Part shown: positions 60,556-60,783 of the stretch, in pieces
Layout: the number at the start of each line of letters is the position of its first letter
Numbering within the stretch: the stretch's first letter is position 1
Assembly (NCBI GenBank): GCA_902776615.1
Contig: CACYQU010000012.1
Span: 1 to 60,783 of the forward strand
DNA length: 60,783 nucleotides
DNA from: an uncultured bacterium
GTDB taxonomy: Bacteria > Verrucomicrobiota > Kiritimatiellia > RFP12 > UBA1067
Reading direction: 5' to 3'
Position numbers and translations under genes: made by a program
Notes under the pieces: generated by a model
The model's input: only the letters and a program-made list of their open reading frames with translations
What the model was told of the DNA's origin: nothing
Databases searched by the model: none

Positions 60556-60783
60556 TGGGGCGGAAGCCGTTTTGGTGGCGATATATGAGCGAAATGCGCA
60601 GAAACACGAATATTTTGCATTATTCTTGGGGTATGGCATTGGCTTGACAATGAAGCCGCCGCGCCAAGTCGCGCGAATGCTCAGAGCCGCAAGCGCGTAA
60701 CCGCCGCGCAAGCGGGGCGCACGATTCAAGTGCGCCATGCCGAGCGAACGCGAGTGCCGAGCGGATGTGAGCATTATGACGCG
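60556..60783. other. Sequence at the window end, no supported gene
   Basis: A leftward frame of 88 codons covers this stretch but runs through the GNAT promoter and has a composition unlike the neighbouring genes. Short GCGC-rich inverted segments are visible around 60690-60720. I see no recognisable gene. Confidence 0.4.

Noticed and set aside
60508..60774. 88-codon minus-strand frame at the window end
   Set aside because: Its 3' part is the GNAT promoter; no motif, no ribosome-binding site.

Overview
The window looks like a chromosomal stretch from a Gram-negative, GC-rich member of the PVC superphylum, most likely an uncultured gut-type Kiritimatiellota/Verrucomicrobiota/Lentisphaerota lineage. 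Reasons: an EF-Tu whose switch I departs from the usual form in a way I associate with PVC bacteria, outer-membrane functions (KDO synthesis, Mla lipid transport, LpoB-type lipoproteins), XylR-like regulators next to glycoside hydrolases, and very large BspA-like repeat proteins. The assignment is inference; no rRNA is present.

Layout. 0-1 kb: a small inverted-repeat element carrying a truncated GxxExxY gene, inserted at the 3' end of a tetR gene. 1.1-6.5 kb: a rightward block with a SurA-like chaperone, DUF177, rpmF, plsX and leuS. 6.6-12.3 kb: an envelope lipoprotein operon (YcfL, LpoB, two LPP20/CsgG-like proteins, a surface-repeat protein, COG3014). 12.3-15.9 kb: thyX, rpoZ, smpB, a UDP-xylose synthase and a sugar aminotransferase. 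15.9-25.7 kb: an accessory carbohydrate region with a GH2 enzyme, a divergent XylR-like regulator, a four-repeat secreted protein, a decayed MntA/HepT toxin-antitoxin pair and a GH50-like hydrolase. Its intergenic DNA holds three arrays of short palindromes at 22-23 nt spacing and several hairpin repeats. 26.1-40.1 kb: a long leftward cluster (gluQ, a metallopeptidase-like protein, mlaDFE, a TPR protein, pcnB, a VWA protein, azlD-ExbD fusion, azlC, kdsB, an unknown 712-aa protein, a MurU-AmgK fusion, a membrane protein), mostly linked by 4-nt overlaps. 40.4-45.7 kb: gph, rluA-like, PAS protein, queA, htpG. 45.8-50.6 kb: tRNA-Thr, tuf, rpmG, tRNA-Trp, secE, nusG, rplKAJL, ending in a strong terminator. 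50.8-59.4 kb: one 2868-aa BspA-like surface protein. 59.7-60.5 kb: a putative GNAT toxin-antitoxin pair.

Two themes run through the window. First, many transcription units start with an extended -10 (TGnTATAAT) only 6-10 nt before the ATG and have no Shine-Dalgarno, which predicts leaderless mRNAs. Second, short palindromic or repeat elements are unusually abundant, both as periodic arrays between genes and as in-frame insertions inside essential genes such as leuS. The periodic palindrome arrays are the part I find least explained by known feature types.
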